DNA of 64,000 nt from Roseibium polysiphoniae (GTDB lineage: Bacteria; Pseudomonadota; Alphaproteobacteria; Rhizobiales; Stappiaceae), in NCBI RefSeq assembly GCF_014842925.1, contig NZ_JACYXJ010000005.1, positions 372,001 through 436,000 of the forward strand, read 5' to 3'. Below, piece by piece: positions 10,104 to 19,893 of the stretch (positions are counted from its first letter, which is position 1; each line of letters starts with the position of its first letter). The position numbers and the translations under genes were made by a program. Below the pieces are notes generated by a model. The model had not been told where the DNA came from, did not search any database, and saw only the letters and a program-made list of their open reading frames with translations.

Positions 10104-10928
10104 CTAGGCCGCAACGCGCCGAAGCTCACGCTCACGCTGAATGATCTCAGATGCAAGGCGCAGGTAAGCCTGACTGCCGGAGCATTTCAGATCATAGAGC
10201 AACGCAGGCTTTCCGTAGGACGGCGCTTCCGAGATCCGCACGTTGCGCGGAATGATGGTTTCATAAACCGCATCACCCATCGTCTCGCGCACATCGGCCA
10301 CGACCTGGCTGGAGAGATTGTTCCGGCTGTCATACATCGTCAGAACGATGCCATGGATCGTCAGTTCCGGATTCAATGCGTTACGCACCTGCTCCACTGT
10401 GCTCAGCAGCTGGCTGAGACCTTCCAGCGCAAAGAACTCACATTGCAGCGGAACCAGGATCGAATGGGATGCCGAGAGCGCGTTGATGGTGAGCAGGTTC
10501 AGAGACGGCGGGCAGTCGACCAGGACATAGGTAAAACCGATTTCCTGAAACAGCCGGGATTGGGCCAATTGCTCGATGGCTGCGCGCAGACGGAAAGCCC
10601 GGTCACCGGTCGAGGCAATTTCCAATTCGAGCCCCAGCAGATCCATCGTCGATGGAGCCACCCAGAGTCGAGGAACCGCAGTATCCTTGACCGCCTCTTC
10701 CAGGCGGCAGTCGCCGCTGAGAACGTCATAGGTGGACAACCCACGATCACGGCGTTCAATACCGAGACCAGTGGAAGCGTTGCCCTGTGGGTCGAGGTCG
10801 ATAACAAGAACCTTTTCACCAATGGCAGCAAGGGCTGTCCCGAGATTGATGGCTGTCGTCGTTTTACCGACACCACCCTTCTGATTGGCAAGCGCAAGAA
10901 CGCGCGGGGATTCTGGAAGCATGCTCAT
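10104..10928 (-). CDS. parA: Chromosome partitioning ATPase ParA
   Basis: 274-residue deviant-Walker ATPase that forms the nucleoid gradient along which ParB-parS complexes move. The deviant Walker A motif KGGVGKTT is at residues 17-24, with LVIDLDPQGNASTGLG next and Walker B VLVDCPPSLNLLTINAL. The C-terminal DNA-binding patch region RNVRISEAPSYGKPALLYD is typical of chromosomal ParA. The start overlaps the rsmG stop by four bases (ATGA), so it is translated from the mnmG-rsmG-parA message. Confidence 0.98.
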   Translation of the reverse strand: MSMLPESPRVLALANQKGGVGKTTTAINLGTALAAIGEKVLVIDLDPQGNASTGLGIERRDRGLSTYDVLSGDCRLEEAVKDTAVPRLWVAPSTMDLLGLELEIASTGDRAFRLRAAIEQLAQSRLFQEIGFTYVLVDCPPSLNLLTINALSASHSILVPLQCEFFALEGLSQLLSTVEQVRNALNPELTIHGIVLTMYDSRNNLSSQVVADVRETMGDAVYETIIPRNVRISEAPSYGKPALLYDLKCSGSQAYLRLASEIIQRERELRRVAA

Positions 10929-11599
10929 ACAGCGATACCTTCCTTACTGGGCCGGGGAGAGATATTGGATAAAAGAAGCATCCGGCTCGTAGGATCTATA
11001 AGACTTACCTTTTCTACCAGATCGAATGTCCAAGCGTGAGACGCTTCGTTAACTTCTCGTTGGAAATCTTGGCCTTTGTGGAAAACACATTGCGCACCAG
11101 CGGCGGTAAACGGCTCAGCAAAACCCAAAAGCAAATCGAGTGCGGCCAAAGCTCGGCCGGAGACCGCATCAATGGCGCCATGCTGCCAATCTTTCGCAAC
11201 CGATTCGATCCGTCCTGCATGGACGGTGCCTTTGGACCCTGTCTCACGAAGGGCAGTTCTCAAAAAAGCTGCCTTGCGCTGATTGCTTTCAATCATGTGG
11301 ACATGGCCGTCTGGATCGTCGGCCTGCAGAATAGCCGTCACAACACCGGGAAACCCCGCCCCACTGCCAATGTCCACCCAGGTCTTTGCCTCGGGCAAGG
11401 TCCACTTGGTCTGCAGGCTATCGACAACATGGCGAGACCAGATATCCGGGATGGTCGACGGCGCAATCAGATTTTGCGCGGGCTGCCACTTCAGAACCAG
11501 ATCAACGTAGATCTGAAGGCGCTCGATCGTTTCACGTGAAACATCCCCGAAGTTATGCACAATCTCTGCAGAGTTGTTCAAAGGCACCGGACGAGCCAT
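10925..11599 (-). CDS. rsmG: 16S rRNA (guanine527-N7)-methyltransferase RsmG (GidB)
   Basis: SAM-dependent methyltransferase modifying G527 of 16S rRNA. About 224 residues. Motifs: LQIYVDLVLKWQPAQNLIAPST near the N-terminus, SAM-binding TWVDIGSGAGFPGVVTAI, and SGRALAALDLLLGFAEP. The ATG at 11599 overlaps the mnmG stop in TGATG; a GTG one codon upstream would also work. Its N-terminal D-V-S-R-E-T codons contain a parS site (11528-11543). Member of the mnmG-rsmG-parA-parB cluster. Confidence 0.96.
   Translation of the reverse strand: MARPVPLNNSAEIVHNFGDVSRETIERLQIYVDLVLKWQPAQNLIAPSTIPDIWSRHVVDSLQTKWTLPEAKTWVDIGSGAGFPGVVTAILQADDPDGHVHMIESNQRKAAFLRTALRETGSKGTVHAGRIESVAKDWQHGAIDAVSGRALAALDLLLGFAEPFTAAGAQCVFHKGQDFQREVNEASHAWTFDLVEKVSLIDPTSRMLLLSNISPRPSKEGIAV
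11528..11543. promoter_or_regulatory. parS-like site 1, inside rsmG
   Basis: CGTTTCACGTGAAACA matches the near-universal parS palindrome at 15 of 16 positions. It is the ParB loading site, here overlapping codons of the rsmG N-terminus, 1.55 kb from parB. Confidence 0.9.
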
Positions 11600-13479
11600 C
11601 ACGCCGCCCCCTTACGGCTTTGACGTTTGATATGAGACAGCAGCAGCGTGAGTGCCGCAGGCGTGACCCCATCCATCCGCGACGCCTGTCCGAGCGTGGA
11701 CGGACGCACAGTATCCAGTTTCTGCTTAACCTCGTTTGACAGACCGACCAATGCATTGAAGTCGAAACCAGCAGGAATCTCCAAGGCCTCATCCCGCTTC
11801 AAGGCTGCAATATCCGCAGCCTGGCGCTCAAGGTAGACGGCATAAAGCGCGTCTGTTGCCACCTGTTCGGCAATGGCCTCACCCACAGTCTCCAGCTCCG
11901 GCCAGACCTCGACCAGCTGCGAGAATGTCACATCCGGATAGGACAACAGATCAAAGGCAGATCGACGGATACCATCCTGATTGACTGGCAGTCCCTTTTT
12001 CTGCGCCTCCGCCGGCGTGACGGTAAGACCCTTAAGCAAGTCGCCGGCAGCAACAATCTGGCTCATCTTCGTTTCGAAAGCGACTCGACGTTGCTCACTG
12101 ATACAGCCCAGCTCAACCCCGATCGGCGTAAGACGCTGATCCGCATTGTCCGCCCGCAAGGACAGGCGGTATTCCGCCCGTGACGTGAACATGCGGTATG
12201 GCTCGGTGATCCCGCGAGTGACGAGGTCATCGATCATCACGCCAATATACCCCTGGCTTCGATCGACGACGAAGGCGTCGCGACCGGCAGCTTTCAAGGC
12301 TGCGTTCAGACCTGCGATCAGGCCCTGGGCTCCCGCCTCTTCATATCCAGTCGTCCCGTTGATCTGACCAGCCAGGAAAAGCCCGGAGCACTTCTTCGCC
12401 TCCAGCGTGGTCGAAAGTTCACGTGGGTCCACATGATCATATTCAATCGCATAGCCCGGCTGGATCACCACGACATTTTCAAGTCCAGGAATGGTCTTGA
12501 GAAACGCCAGCTGAGCATCTTCCGGCAGCGAGGTCGAAATGCCGTTCGGATAGACAGTGTGATCATCCAGGCCCTCAGGCTCCAGAAAAATCTGATGCCC
12601 GTCGCGATCACCAAACCGAACGATCTTGTCCTCGATCGATGGACAATATCGAGGACCCCGTCCCTTGATCTCGCCAGAGTACATCGCCGAGCGCGAGAGG
12701 TTTTCACGGATAATCTGATGGGTCTCAGGCGTCGTCCGTGTGATATGACAAGGGATCTGCGGCGCCTCGATCTTCTCCGTCAGCGTCGAAAACGGGATCG
12801 GGTCCGCATCACCCGGCTGCTCTTCGAGCTTCTGCCAATCAATCGTTCGACCATCGAGGCGTGCCGGCGTACCGGTCTTCAGACGGCCGAGCTCGAAACC
12901 GATCTCCTCGAGGGAGACGGACAGCCCCATCGCTGGTCCCTCTCCCTGCCGTCCGGCCGGTATCTTCTTGTCGCCGATGTGAATGAGGCCGCGCAGAAAG
13001 GTGCCGCTGGTCAGAACAACAGACTGGCAAACAATCTCCCGTCCATCTGCAAGGACGATCCCGGAGATCGCGCCATCATCAAATGTCAGCCGATCGGCTT
13101 CACCCTCGACGACATCAAGTTTGTCGATGGCGGCGATCTCCGCCTGCATGGCCTCGCGATAAAGCTTCCGGTCTGCCTGGGCACGAGGCCCGCGAACAGC
13201 TGGACCCTTCCGCCGGTTCAGCATTCTAAATTGGATGCCACCCTTGTCGGCGACCCTACCCATCAGGCCATCAAGTGCATCAATCTCTCGAACAAGATGG
13301 CCCTTGCCGAGCCCCCCTATCGCGGGATTGCAGGACATCACTCCGATGGTGTCGGCACGATGAGTGACAAGAGCTGTCCGCGCGCCAAGCCTTGCAGATG
13401 CCGCAGCAGCCTCGCAGCCCGCATGGCCGCCGCCAACCACCACCACATCATAGATCATATTTGTCATGGTCATATTCAT
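11599..13479 (-). CDS. mnmG: tRNA uridine 5-carboxymethylaminomethyl modification enzyme MnmG (GidA)
   Basis: FAD-dependent partner of MnmE that modifies U34 of tRNAs ending in a wobble purine. 626 residues, close to the usual length. The FAD-binding [10 protein letters not shown] motif follows the first beta strand ([10 protein letters not shown]). Other family blocks: [77 protein letters not shown] and [15 protein letters not shown]. In-frame ATGs at 13473, 13467 and 13458 are alternative starts; [11 protein letters not shown] at 13458 is closest to the family start. The gap to mnmE holds two parS sites. Confidence 0.97.
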   Translation of the reverse strand: MNMTMTNMIYDVVVVGGGHAGCEAAAASARLGARTALVTHRADTIGVMSCNPAIGGLGKGHLVREIDALDGLMGRVADKGGIQFRMLNRRKGPAVRGPRAQADRKLYREAMQAEIAAIDKLDVVEGEADRLTFDDGAISGIVLADGREIVCQSVVLTSGTFLRGLIHIGDKKIPAGRQGEGPAMGLSVSLEEIGFELGRLKTGTPARLDGRTIDWQKLEEQPGDADPIPFSTLTEKIEAPQIPCHITRTTPETHQIIRENLSRSAMYSGEIKGRGPRYCPSIEDKIVRFGDRDGHQIFLEPEGLDDHTVYPNGISTSLPEDAQLAFLKTIPGLENVVVIQPGYAIEYDHVDPRELSTTLEAKKCSGLFLAGQINGTTGYEEAGAQGLIAGLNAALKAAGRDAFVVDRSQGYIGVMIDDLVTRGITEPYRMFTSRAEYRLSLRADNADQRLTPIGVELGCISEQRRVAFETKMSQIVAAGDLLKGLTVTPAEAQKKGLPVNQDGIRRSAFDLLSYPDVTFSQLVEVWPELETVGEAIAEQVATDALYAVYLERQAADIAALKRDEALEIPAGFDFNALVGLSNEVKQKLDTVRPSTLGQASRMDGVTPAALTLLLSHIKRQSRKGAA

Positions 13480-13670
13480 TCATCGGTCGATGGCAAACCA
13501 TCGCACAAAGGGATCAAATCACCGTAGCGAGTTTCAAGGGAACCATCTGGTCTGTCAGCGCTCTTGGCGCGCACGGCAGAGGCTGAGCAATTTGCACAAG
13601 CACCCCTGGCCGGTTCCGTTGACGTCCTTATAAATTGACCTGGATTTTTGGTCAAAAGAAAACAGGAAGA

Positions 13671-13686
13671 TGATTCACGTGAAACA
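13671..13686. promoter_or_regulatory. parS-like site 2 (mnmG/mnmE gap)
   Basis: TGATTCACGTGAAACA, 15 of 16 to consensus. Together with an identical copy 52 bases away it makes a double parS in the noncoding gap between mnmE and mnmG. Confidence 0.9.
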
Positions 13687-13722
13687 TGTTCCGGGTCAGA
13701 ACCGATGCGCCAAACCCCTCAA

Positions 13723-13738
13723 TGATTCACGTGAAACA
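13723..13738. promoter_or_regulatory. parS-like site 3 (abutting the mnmE stop)
   Basis: TGATTCACGTGAAACA, identical to site 2, 15 of 16 to consensus. It ends four bases from the mnmE stop codon. Confidence 0.9.
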
Positions 13739-13742
13739 GGTC

Positions 13743-15092
13743 TCACTTCCCGATACAGAAATCCCGGAAGATAACATCCAGCAGATCCTCTACATCGATC
13801 CGACCCGTGATCCGGCCAAGAGCGTCAGCTGCAGAGCGAAGATCCTCTGCCCTGAGCTCGCCCGGCAGATCGTCCCGCGTAAAGCCATGATGCAACGCTG
13901 CACGGCAATCACGCAGGAAGTGGCGGTGTCTCGCGCGGGTCGCCAGCGGCGCTTCACCGACTGATATCATTTCACCAACGAAACCGGAAAGACGGTCAAT
14001 CAGCGCTTCGAGACCGTTCTTGTCCAGACACGATACAGGAATCTCAAGGGTTGTTCCGGAAGAGTCTCGTTCCGGAAGAGTCTCAAGATCAACCTTTGTC
14101 CGAACGATCCAGACCGGAACAGACTGACGAACGTCCGCGCTCAGGCCGGAGACCGAATGGTCCGGGGCCAGCCCACCGGGCTCCATCGCCCACAGGATGA
14201 GATCGGCTGCCTCTCCACGTGCCTGGGCCCTGCGGATCCCCTCCTGCTCGACACGCCCCTCCGTTTCGCGAAGCCCGGCCGTATCAACCAGCGTCACTGG
14301 ATAACCGCCAAGGTCCAGATGAACCTCAATCGCGTCGCGCGTCGTTCCAGCCTCCTCTGTGACAATGGCGACATCGCGGCCCGCAATGGCGTTCAGCAAG
14401 CTTGATTTGCCTGCGTTGGGCGCCCCCATCAAAACAACCTGCAAGCCGGATCGTAGCCGCTCACCGCTCTTCGATTGCTCCAGATGTTGATCGACTTCTC
14501 CGATCAAGCCTTCTGCCTGATCCCAAACCTGATCCGCGACGCTGCCTGGAACATCTTCCTCATCGGCGAAATCGAAGTCTGCCTCGATCATGGCGCGCAT
14601 ATGGATCAGTCGTTTGCGCCAGTCTTCGTAGAGCCGGCCAAGGCCACCACCCATCTGACGAAAGGCCTGCTTGCGTTGCGCCTCGGTCTCAGCAGCAATC
14701 AGGTCCGACAGGCCTTCCACCTCCGTCAGATCCATCCGCCCCCGGTCAAAAGCACGCCGGGTAAATTCACCAGCCTCGGCCGGACGCAGCCCCTCAAACT
14801 CTGAAAGCACATCAAGAATGCGCGCGACAACTGCCCGGCCGCCATGGCATTGCAGCTCTGCAACGTCCTCGCCTGTAAAGCTCGCCGGCCCCTTGAAGTA
14901 GAGGACCAGCGCCTCATCAAGCACATCTCCGGAAACAGGATCGACCAGGCGCTTCAAGGCGGCCTTGCGCGGCTCGGGCACCACCCCACATAGACGGTTC
15001 AGGACCAACTCAACAGCCGGGCCAGACATCCGGATGACCGCGACACCTGCAGGCAGGGCTCCACTCGATAGCGCATAGATCGTATCTGACAT
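13743..15092 (-). CDS. mnmE: tRNA modification GTPase MnmE (TrmE)
   Basis: Potassium-activated GTPase working with MnmG on wobble uridine. 449 residues from the preferred ATG at 15092 (MSDTIYALSSG); the frame is open six codons upstream to 15110. The N-terminal folate-binding domain has GVAVIRMSGP. The inserted G domain has P-loop GAPNAGKSSLLNAI, G2 TTRD, G3 DTAGLRE and a G4 reading RTKVD, where NKxD is usual. The C-terminal CIGK tetrapeptide, which carries the modification-essential Cys, is intact. Clustered with its partner mnmG. Confidence 0.97.
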   Translation of the reverse strand: MSDTIYALSSGALPAGVAVIRMSGPAVELVLNRLCGVVPEPRKAALKRLVDPVSGDVLDEALVLYFKGPASFTGEDVAELQCHGGRAVVARILDVLSEFEGLRPAEAGEFTRRAFDRGRMDLTEVEGLSDLIAAETEAQRKQAFRQMGGGLGRLYEDWRKRLIHMRAMIEADFDFADEEDVPGSVADQVWDQAEGLIGEVDQHLEQSKSGERLRSGLQVVLMGAPNAGKSSLLNAIAGRDVAIVTEEAGTTRDAIEVHLDLGGYPVTLVDTAGLRETEGRVEQEGIRRAQARGEAADLILWAMEPGGLAPDHSVSGLSADVRQSVPVWIVRTKVDLETLPERDSSGTTLEIPVSCLDKNGLEALIDRLSGFVGEMISVGEAPLATRARHRHFLRDCRAALHHGFTRDDLPGELRAEDLRSAADALGRITGRIDVEDLLDVIFRDFCIGK

Positions 15093-15206
15093 CACTCTCA
15101 CATCATTCATTCAAGCAGGTCATCGTGCCCCGCTTGCACTCGCCGGCGAATTGCTGAACCTTAGCCATCCAGCGACCCGCAAATCCCGTTAGGACCGCAA
15201 CTCCCC

Positions 15207-17222
15207 ATGACCGAAAACCGCCTTGCCCAATCAACCAGTCCGTATCTGCTCCAGCACAAGGACAACCCGGTTCACTGGTACCAATGGGGCGAAGAAGCGC
15301 TTGCAGCGGCCAAGAGCCAAAACAAGCCGATCCTCCTGTCGGTAGGCTATGCAGCCTGTCATTGGTGCCACGTCATGGCTCATGAAAGCTTCGAGGATCC
15401 AGCGACTGCGGAGGTAATGAACCGCCTCTTCATCAATATCAAGGTCGATCGCGAGGAACGTCCCGATATTGATCAGATCTATATGAAGGCACTTCACGCC
15501 CTTGGCGAACAGGGTGGCTGGCCGCTGACCATGTTCCTGACGCCAGAGGGTGAACCCTTCTGGGGCGGAACCTATTATCCCAAGACCGCACAGTGGGGCC
15601 GTCCCTCATTCGTCGATACGCTCGAAGCTGTCGCGAACACCTTCGAGACGGATCGGGAGCGAATCGAAAACAACCGAAGCGGTCTGATGCAAGCCCTGAA
15701 GGCAGAGATCACACCCACTGCCCCGATCGATCGCAGTCTCATGATGGCTGCGGGTGACCGTCTTGTCGGCCTGTTCGACACCGAGCATGGCGGGATCAAG
15801 GGCGCGCCGAAATTCCCGCAAGCGTCCGTGCTCGATCTCGTATGGCGCATCGGGCTGCGCGGTGGCAACGATACCGCCAAGGACGCCTACCTTCATACGC
15901 TAAGACAGATCAGCAATGGCGGGATATATGACCATCTCAAAGGCGGGATCGCCCGCTATTCGGTCGACCACCTTTGGCTTGTCCCCCATTTCGAAAAGAT
16001 GCTCTACGACAACGGCCAGTACCTCGGGCATCTCGTCAATGCCTATCAGGCGACCGGCGATGAGCTGTTTCGACGCCGAATCGAAGAGACTGCCGATTGG
16101 CTGCTGAGTGAGATGAAGCTGCCCGGCGGAGCATTTGCCTCCAGCCTGGACGCGGACAGCGAAGGCGAAGAAGGCCGATTTTACGTCTGGTCGTCGGATG
16201 AGATAACCGAGGTGCTCGGCGAGGAAGATGCCCTGGCTTTCGCCAAGGCCTACGACGTTCATCCCTCCGGCAACTGGGAAGGCATTACGATCCTCAACCG
16301 GCTGAAGTCTCCGAGCGTTTCTGCCAAGGAAGAAACACGGCTGGCCAAGATGCGTGAGAAACTTCTGAAACGCCGTGAAAGCCGCATTCGACCGTCAATG
16401 GACGACAAGGTCCTTGCCGACTGGAATGGCTACACCATCACAGGCTTTGCCCGTGCCAGCCATTTTGTTTCACGTGAATCATATCTGGAGGCAGCGCGCA
16501 CAGCCTATGACTTCGTCATGAGCGAAATGAGCCGCGACGGCCGCATCGGCCATTCCTGGCGTGATGGAACGCTGGTCTTCCCGGGCTTTGCCACAGATCA
16601 GGCAAGCATGATGGTCGCAGCCCTCGCCCTTGCCGAAGCCGATCCAGACCGGATCGAGCGCTACATAGCGGACGCCGAGAACCTGGCAACCGTCCTTGAA
16701 CAGCACTATCAGAGCGAAGAAGGCGCCTATTTCCTCACAGCAGATGACGCGCCGGGCCTGATCACCCGCCCATTCAGCGTTGCGGATGAAGCCACACCCA
16801 ACGCCAATGGAACAGCGGCAGAAGCTTTTTCGAGGCTCTATCTGATGACTGGCAAGGAGCGATACAAAACACTGGCGGACAAACTGCTGATGGCTCTGTC
16901 GGCAGAGATACCGAAGAACATCTTCGCGACCGCCTCTCTCCTTTCGGCCTTTGATACGCGAACCAACGGACGGTTGGCTGTGATCGTTGCGCCGGAAGGA
17001 ACGGATCCGAATCCATTTCTCAAGGTTCTGAACCGCGCGGTTGATCCCGCCTTGATGCAAATCCTTGTCAGCTCGACCGATGATTTTCCAGAAGGTCACC
17101 CTGCGAAATACAAGAACGCGCTGGATGATAAGCCGACCGTCTATCTCTGCCGCGAGGGAGCATGTTCGTTCCCGATCCAAAGCCGTCGAGACCTTGAAAC
17201 AATCTTGCAGAAAGTCGACTAG
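15207..17222 (+). CDS. DUF255/YyaL-family thioredoxin-fold protein
   Basis: 671-residue cytoplasmic protein of the YyaL/SSP411 (DUF255) family, whose biochemical role is unsettled. The N-terminal thioredoxin-like domain (residues about 1-165) has the family signature [17 protein letters not shown] and a C51-H-W-C54 active-site-like motif, plus [15 protein letters not shown] and [23 protein letters not shown]. The remainder looks like an alpha/alpha six-barrel related to glycoside epimerases ([35 protein letters not shown]). It runs against the general direction of its neighbours. A parS-like site lies inside its coding sequence. Its stop shares CTAG with the stop of the convergent GNAT gene. 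Confidence 0.93.
   Translation: MTENRLAQSTSPYLLQHKDNPVHWYQWGEEALAAAKSQNKPILLSVGYAACHWCHVMAHESFEDPATAEVMNRLFINIKVDREERPDIDQIYMKALHALGEQGGWPLTMFLTPEGEPFWGGTYYPKTAQWGRPSFVDTLEAVANTFETDRERIENNRSGLMQALKAEITPTAPIDRSLMMAAGDRLVGLFDTEHGGIKGAPKFPQASVLDLVWRIGLRGGNDTAKDAYLHTLRQISNGGIYDHLKGGIARYSVDHLWLVPHFEKMLYDNGQYLGHLVNAYQATGDELFRRRIEETADWLLSEMKLPGGAFASSLDADSEGEEGRFYVWSSDEITEVLGEEDALAFAKAYDVHPSGNWEGITILNRLKSPSVSAKEETRLAKMREKLLKRRESRIRPSMDDKVLADWNGYTITGFARASHFVSRESYLEAARTAYDFVMSEMSRDGRIGHSWRDGTLVFPGFATDQASMMVAALALAEADPDRIERYIADAENLATVLEQHYQSEEGAYFLTADDAPGLITRPFSVADEATPNANGTAAEAFSRLYLMTGKERYKTLADKLLMALSAEIPKNIFATASLLSAFDTRTNGRLAVIVAPEGTDPNPFLKVLNRAVDPALMQILVSSTDDFPEGHPAKYKNALDDKPTVYLCREGACSFPIQSRRDLETILQKVD
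16466..16481. promoter_or_regulatory. parS-like site 4, inside the DUF255 gene
   Basis: TGTTTCACGTGAATCA, 15 of 16 to consensus. It overlaps codons read as V-S-R-E in the DUF255 protein. Location about 6.5 kb from parB. Confidence 0.85.
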
Positions 17223-17791
17223 CCGCCCGTCTGCGCGACCCAGTCCTTCCGGCCCAGGCGATAGAGCACGTGGGGCTCCAGCGGGTGACCTTGCTCGACA
17301 GCTGGATGAAGAAAGTCGTCAGCTGGATCGTAGGTCATCCCAAGTCGCTTCATCACCCGACGCGAAGGAGCATTGATGACGGTGGTGAAGGAGACGATTT
17401 CCTCCAGGTCCAAAGTTACGAAACCGAATCGAAGCCAGGCCCTTGCCGCCTCTGTTGCATAGCCCTTGCCCCAGGCGCTGCGCGCAAGCCGCCAGCCAAC
17501 CTCAACGCAAGGATCGCATGGCAGAGGCTTGGCGTAGGACGGCCGGGACAATCCGACAAAACCGAGAAAATCCCCCGTTGCCTTTTCTTCGATCGGGGCA
17601 AAGCAGAACCCGTCGGACTTTTCCTTTGCCAGGGCCTTGTCCATCAGCGCATCGCTCAACTCGCGTGACAGGGGTGCCGGGAAGTAACGCATGACCTCAG
17701 GGTCAGCATTGATGCTCGCGAAGACATCCCGGTCGGTTTCCCTGAAGGAGCGCAAGATCAGGCGCTCAGTCTCCATTATCATCTCTGGCAT
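17219..17791 (-). CDS. GNAT-family (RimJ/RimL-like) N-acetyltransferase
   Basis: 190-residue acetyl-CoA-dependent acetyltransferase of the RimJ/RimL type. It opens with [22 protein letters not shown], has GFVGLSRP in the central sheet, and the acetyl-CoA pyrophosphate-binding segment [21 protein letters not shown], followed by [19 protein letters not shown]. The substrate cannot be told from sequence. ATGs at 17782 and 17776 are alternative starts. Convergent with the DUF255 gene; the stops overlap. Confidence 0.88.
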   Translation of the reverse strand: MPEMIMETERLILRSFRETDRDVFASINADPEVMRYFPAPLSRELSDALMDKALAKEKSDGFCFAPIEEKATGDFLGFVGLSRPSYAKPLPCDPCVEVGWRLARSAWGKGYATEAARAWLRFGFVTLDLEEIVSFTTVINAPSRRVMKRLGMTYDPADDFLHPAVEQGHPLEPHVLYRLGRKDWVAQTGG

Positions 17792-17830
17792 TTTTCGTCC
17801 CGCATCCGATTCAACTGACTCAACGGCAAT

Positions 17831-17846
17831 GGATTCACGTGAAACA
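17831..17846. promoter_or_regulatory. parS-like site 5 (GNAT/rho gap)
   Basis: GGATTCACGTGAAACA, 14 of 16 to consensus, in the noncoding gap between the GNAT gene start and the rho terminator. The weakest of the five, but the central 13 bases ATTCACGTGAAAC match sites 2 and 3. Confidence 0.75.
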
Positions 17847-17863
17847 CATGCTTAACAAATAAT

Positions 17864-17897
17864 AAAGGCGCGGCAATTTCCACATTGCCGCGCCTTT
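17864..17897 (-). terminator. Intrinsic terminator of rho
   Basis: Perfect 14-base inverted repeat AAAGGCGCGGCAAT / ATTGCCGCGCCTTT with a six-base loop. On the minus strand it is followed by ATTATTTGTT. It lies 28 bases after the rho stop. Confidence 0.9.
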
Positions 17898-17924
17898 GTG
17901 AAATCGGTTCGGATCCGATTCAGA

Positions 17925-19208
17925 TCAGGTGTTCATGCTGTCGAAGAAGTCGTCGTTCGACTTGGTCTGCTTCAGCTTGTCGAGAAGGAACTCGATCGCA
18001 TCGACAGTTCCCATCGGATTGAGAATCCGGCGAAGAACAAACGTCTTCTTGAGCCGTTCGGCAGGAACGAGAAGCTCTTCCTTACGTGTGCCAGAACGCT
18101 GAATATCAATCGCAGGATAAACCCGCTTGTCCGAGATCTTCCGATCCAGGATGATTTCAGAGTTACCCGTGCCCTTGAACTCTTCGAAGATGACTTCATC
18201 CATACGGCTGCCCGTATCGATCAGAGCGGTCGCGATGATGGTCAGTGACCCGCCCTCTTCAATGTTACGGGCTGCACCGAAGAAACGCTTCGGGCGTTGC
18301 AGGGCGTTGGCGTCGACACCACCGGTCAGAACCTTGCCGGAAGACGGCACAACGGTGTTGTAGGCACGGCCCAGTCGCGTGATGGAGTCAAGAAGAATGA
18401 CAACGTCACGGCCATGCTCCGTCAGACGCTTGGCTTTTTCGATCACCATTTCAGCGACCTGTACGTGCCGCGTTGCCGGCTCATCGAATGTCGAAGAAAC
18501 AACTTCGCCCTTCACCGTGCGCTGCATATCCGTCACTTCTTCCGGACGCTCATCGATCAGAAGAACGATCAGGTAGCACTCCGGATGATTGGTCGTGATC
18601 GACTGTGCGATGTTCTGAAGGAAGACGGTCTTACCTGTGCGCGGCGGCGCGGTGATCAATGCGCGCTGGCCCTTGCCGAGCGGAGCAACCAGATCGATCA
18701 CACGAGAAGAGAGATCCTTCTTGGTTGGATCTTCAATCTCCATCTTGAACTTTTCATCAGGATAGAGCGGGGTCAGGTTGTCAAAGTGAACCTTGTGACG
18801 CGCCTTGTCCGGATCTTCAAAGTTGATCGTGTTGACCTTCAGAAGGGCAAAGTAGCGCTCGCCTTCCTTGGGGCTGCGAATCTGTCCTTCAACCGTATCA
18901 CCTGTCCGCAGGGAAAATCTGCGGATCTGGGAGGGAGAGACATAGATGTCATCAGGTCCGGGAAGATAGTTTGCGTCTGGTGAGCGAAGGAAGCCAAAGC
19001 CGTCCTGCAGGACTTCGACGACACCTTCGCCGATAATTTCAACGTCCTGGGCCGCAAGGTTCTTCAGGATCGCGAACATGAGCTCCTGCTTGCGCATGGT
19101 GCTCGCGTTTTCAACTTCGAGCTCTTCCGCAACTTGCAGAAGCTCGGTTGGTGTTTTCTGTTTGAGGTCTTTGAGTTTCATTTCCCGAATCGAGTTGGGC
19201 TCTGTCAT
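17925..19208 (-). CDS. rho: Transcription termination factor Rho
   Basis: Hexameric RNA-dependent ATPase/helicase for factor-dependent termination. 427 residues. Domains in order: N-terminal helical module ([26 protein letters not shown]), cold-shock-like RNA-binding fold with DGFGFLRS (about 69-76), and the RecA-like ATPase core with Walker A PPRTGKT (188-194), Walker [17 protein letters not shown]-loop/R-loop segments and [26 protein letters not shown] at 19181 ([11 protein letters not shown]) is a possible alternative start. The roughly 250-base leader between rho and hemJ has no clear motif except the hemJ terminator. Confidence 0.98.
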   Translation of the reverse strand: MTEPNSIREMKLKDLKQKTPTELLQVAEELEVENASTMRKQELMFAILKNLAAQDVEIIGEGVVEVLQDGFGFLRSPDANYLPGPDDIYVSPSQIRRFSLRTGDTVEGQIRSPKEGERYFALLKVNTINFEDPDKARHKVHFDNLTPLYPDEKFKMEIEDPTKKDLSSRVIDLVAPLGKGQRALITAPPRTGKTVFLQNIAQSITTNHPECYLIVLLIDERPEEVTDMQRTVKGEVVSSTFDEPATRHVQVAEMVIEKAKRLTEHGRDVVILLDSITRLGRAYNTVVPSSGKVLTGGVDANALQRPKRFFGAARNIEEGGSLTIIATALIDTGSRMDEVIFEEFKGTGNSEIILDRKISDKRVYPAIDIQRSGTRKEELLVPAERLKKTFVLRRILNPMGTVDAIEFLLDKLKQTKSNDDFFDSMNT

Positions 19209-19422
19209 TTTGATGGATTAATGCCTTGATTGTTCTTCTTAAACCAGGACTAGGAACGAGAGTTCAGAAGAAGATAGGAAGGTATTCTGAGAGACTGCCA
19301 GTTTGGTCTAGATCAGACGTGGCTGCCGGGACCGTTGGATGCTTATGCTCCACAACGCCAGCTGGAATTTGGCGAAACCCTAAGTGATTTCAAAAAAATC
19401 TGCAAGTACATAAAAAGGCGTA

Positions 19423-19444
19423 GATGGCAGATAAATCTGCCATC
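19423..19444 (-). terminator. Terminator of hemJ
   Basis: Perfect inverted repeat GATGGCAGA / TCTGCCATC with a TAAA loop, 15 bases after the hemJ stop. On the minus strand it is followed by TACGCCTTTTT. Confidence 0.7.
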
Positions 19445-19459
19445 CAACAGAATTCGCGG

Positions 19460-19888
19460 TCAGAACGGCTTCCCGATGACAAGAATAACAATGAATATCA
19501 TCAAGACCGTCGGCACCTCATTAAGGATCCGATAGAATTTCGCCGACTTTTTATTCTCGTCTCGTGCGAAACGCTTAACACATCCTGAGAGGTAACCGTG
19601 TGCGGCGGACATCAGGATGACGAGCGTCAGCTTTGCATGAAACCAACCCTGGCTGAATGCACCGATCTCGTAAGCAGCCCACAGACCAAAGATCCAGGCC
19701 GAGATCATGGCCGGATTGATGATGGCCTTCAGCAAGCGCCGTTCCATCACCTTGAAGGTTTCCGACTTGTCTGATCCCACCTCAGCGTCGACATGATAGA
19801 CGAAGAGCCGTGGCAGGTAGAGCATGCCCGCCATCCAGGCGATGATCGAAATCACGTGTATGGATTTCACCCACTCATAGACACCCAT
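19460..19888 (-). CDS. hemJ: Protoporphyrinogen IX oxidase HemJ
   Basis: 142-residue integral membrane protein that oxidises protoporphyrinogen IX to protoporphyrin IX in bacteria lacking HemG/HemY. Predicted four transmembrane helices. Family features: an N-terminal helix with conserved His in WVKSIHVISIIAWMAGMLYLPRLFVYH, KAIINPAMISAWIFGLW, HAKLTLVILMSAAHGYLSG and RILNEVPTVLMIFIVILVIGKPF at the C-terminus. Five bases downstream of hemE, so the two haem-pathway steps are co-transcribed. Confidence 0.93.
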   Translation of the reverse strand: MGVYEWVKSIHVISIIAWMAGMLYLPRLFVYHVDAEVGSDKSETFKVMERRLLKAIINPAMISAWIFGLWAAYEIGAFSQGWFHAKLTLVILMSAAHGYLSGCVKRFARDENKKSAKFYRILNEVPTVLMIFIVILVIGKPF

Positions 19889-19893
19889 CAGCC

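Noticed and set aside
12433-13527. 364-codon rightward open frame opposite mnmG
   Set aside because: mnmG motifs are intact on the other strand; this frame is a G+C-driven shadow.
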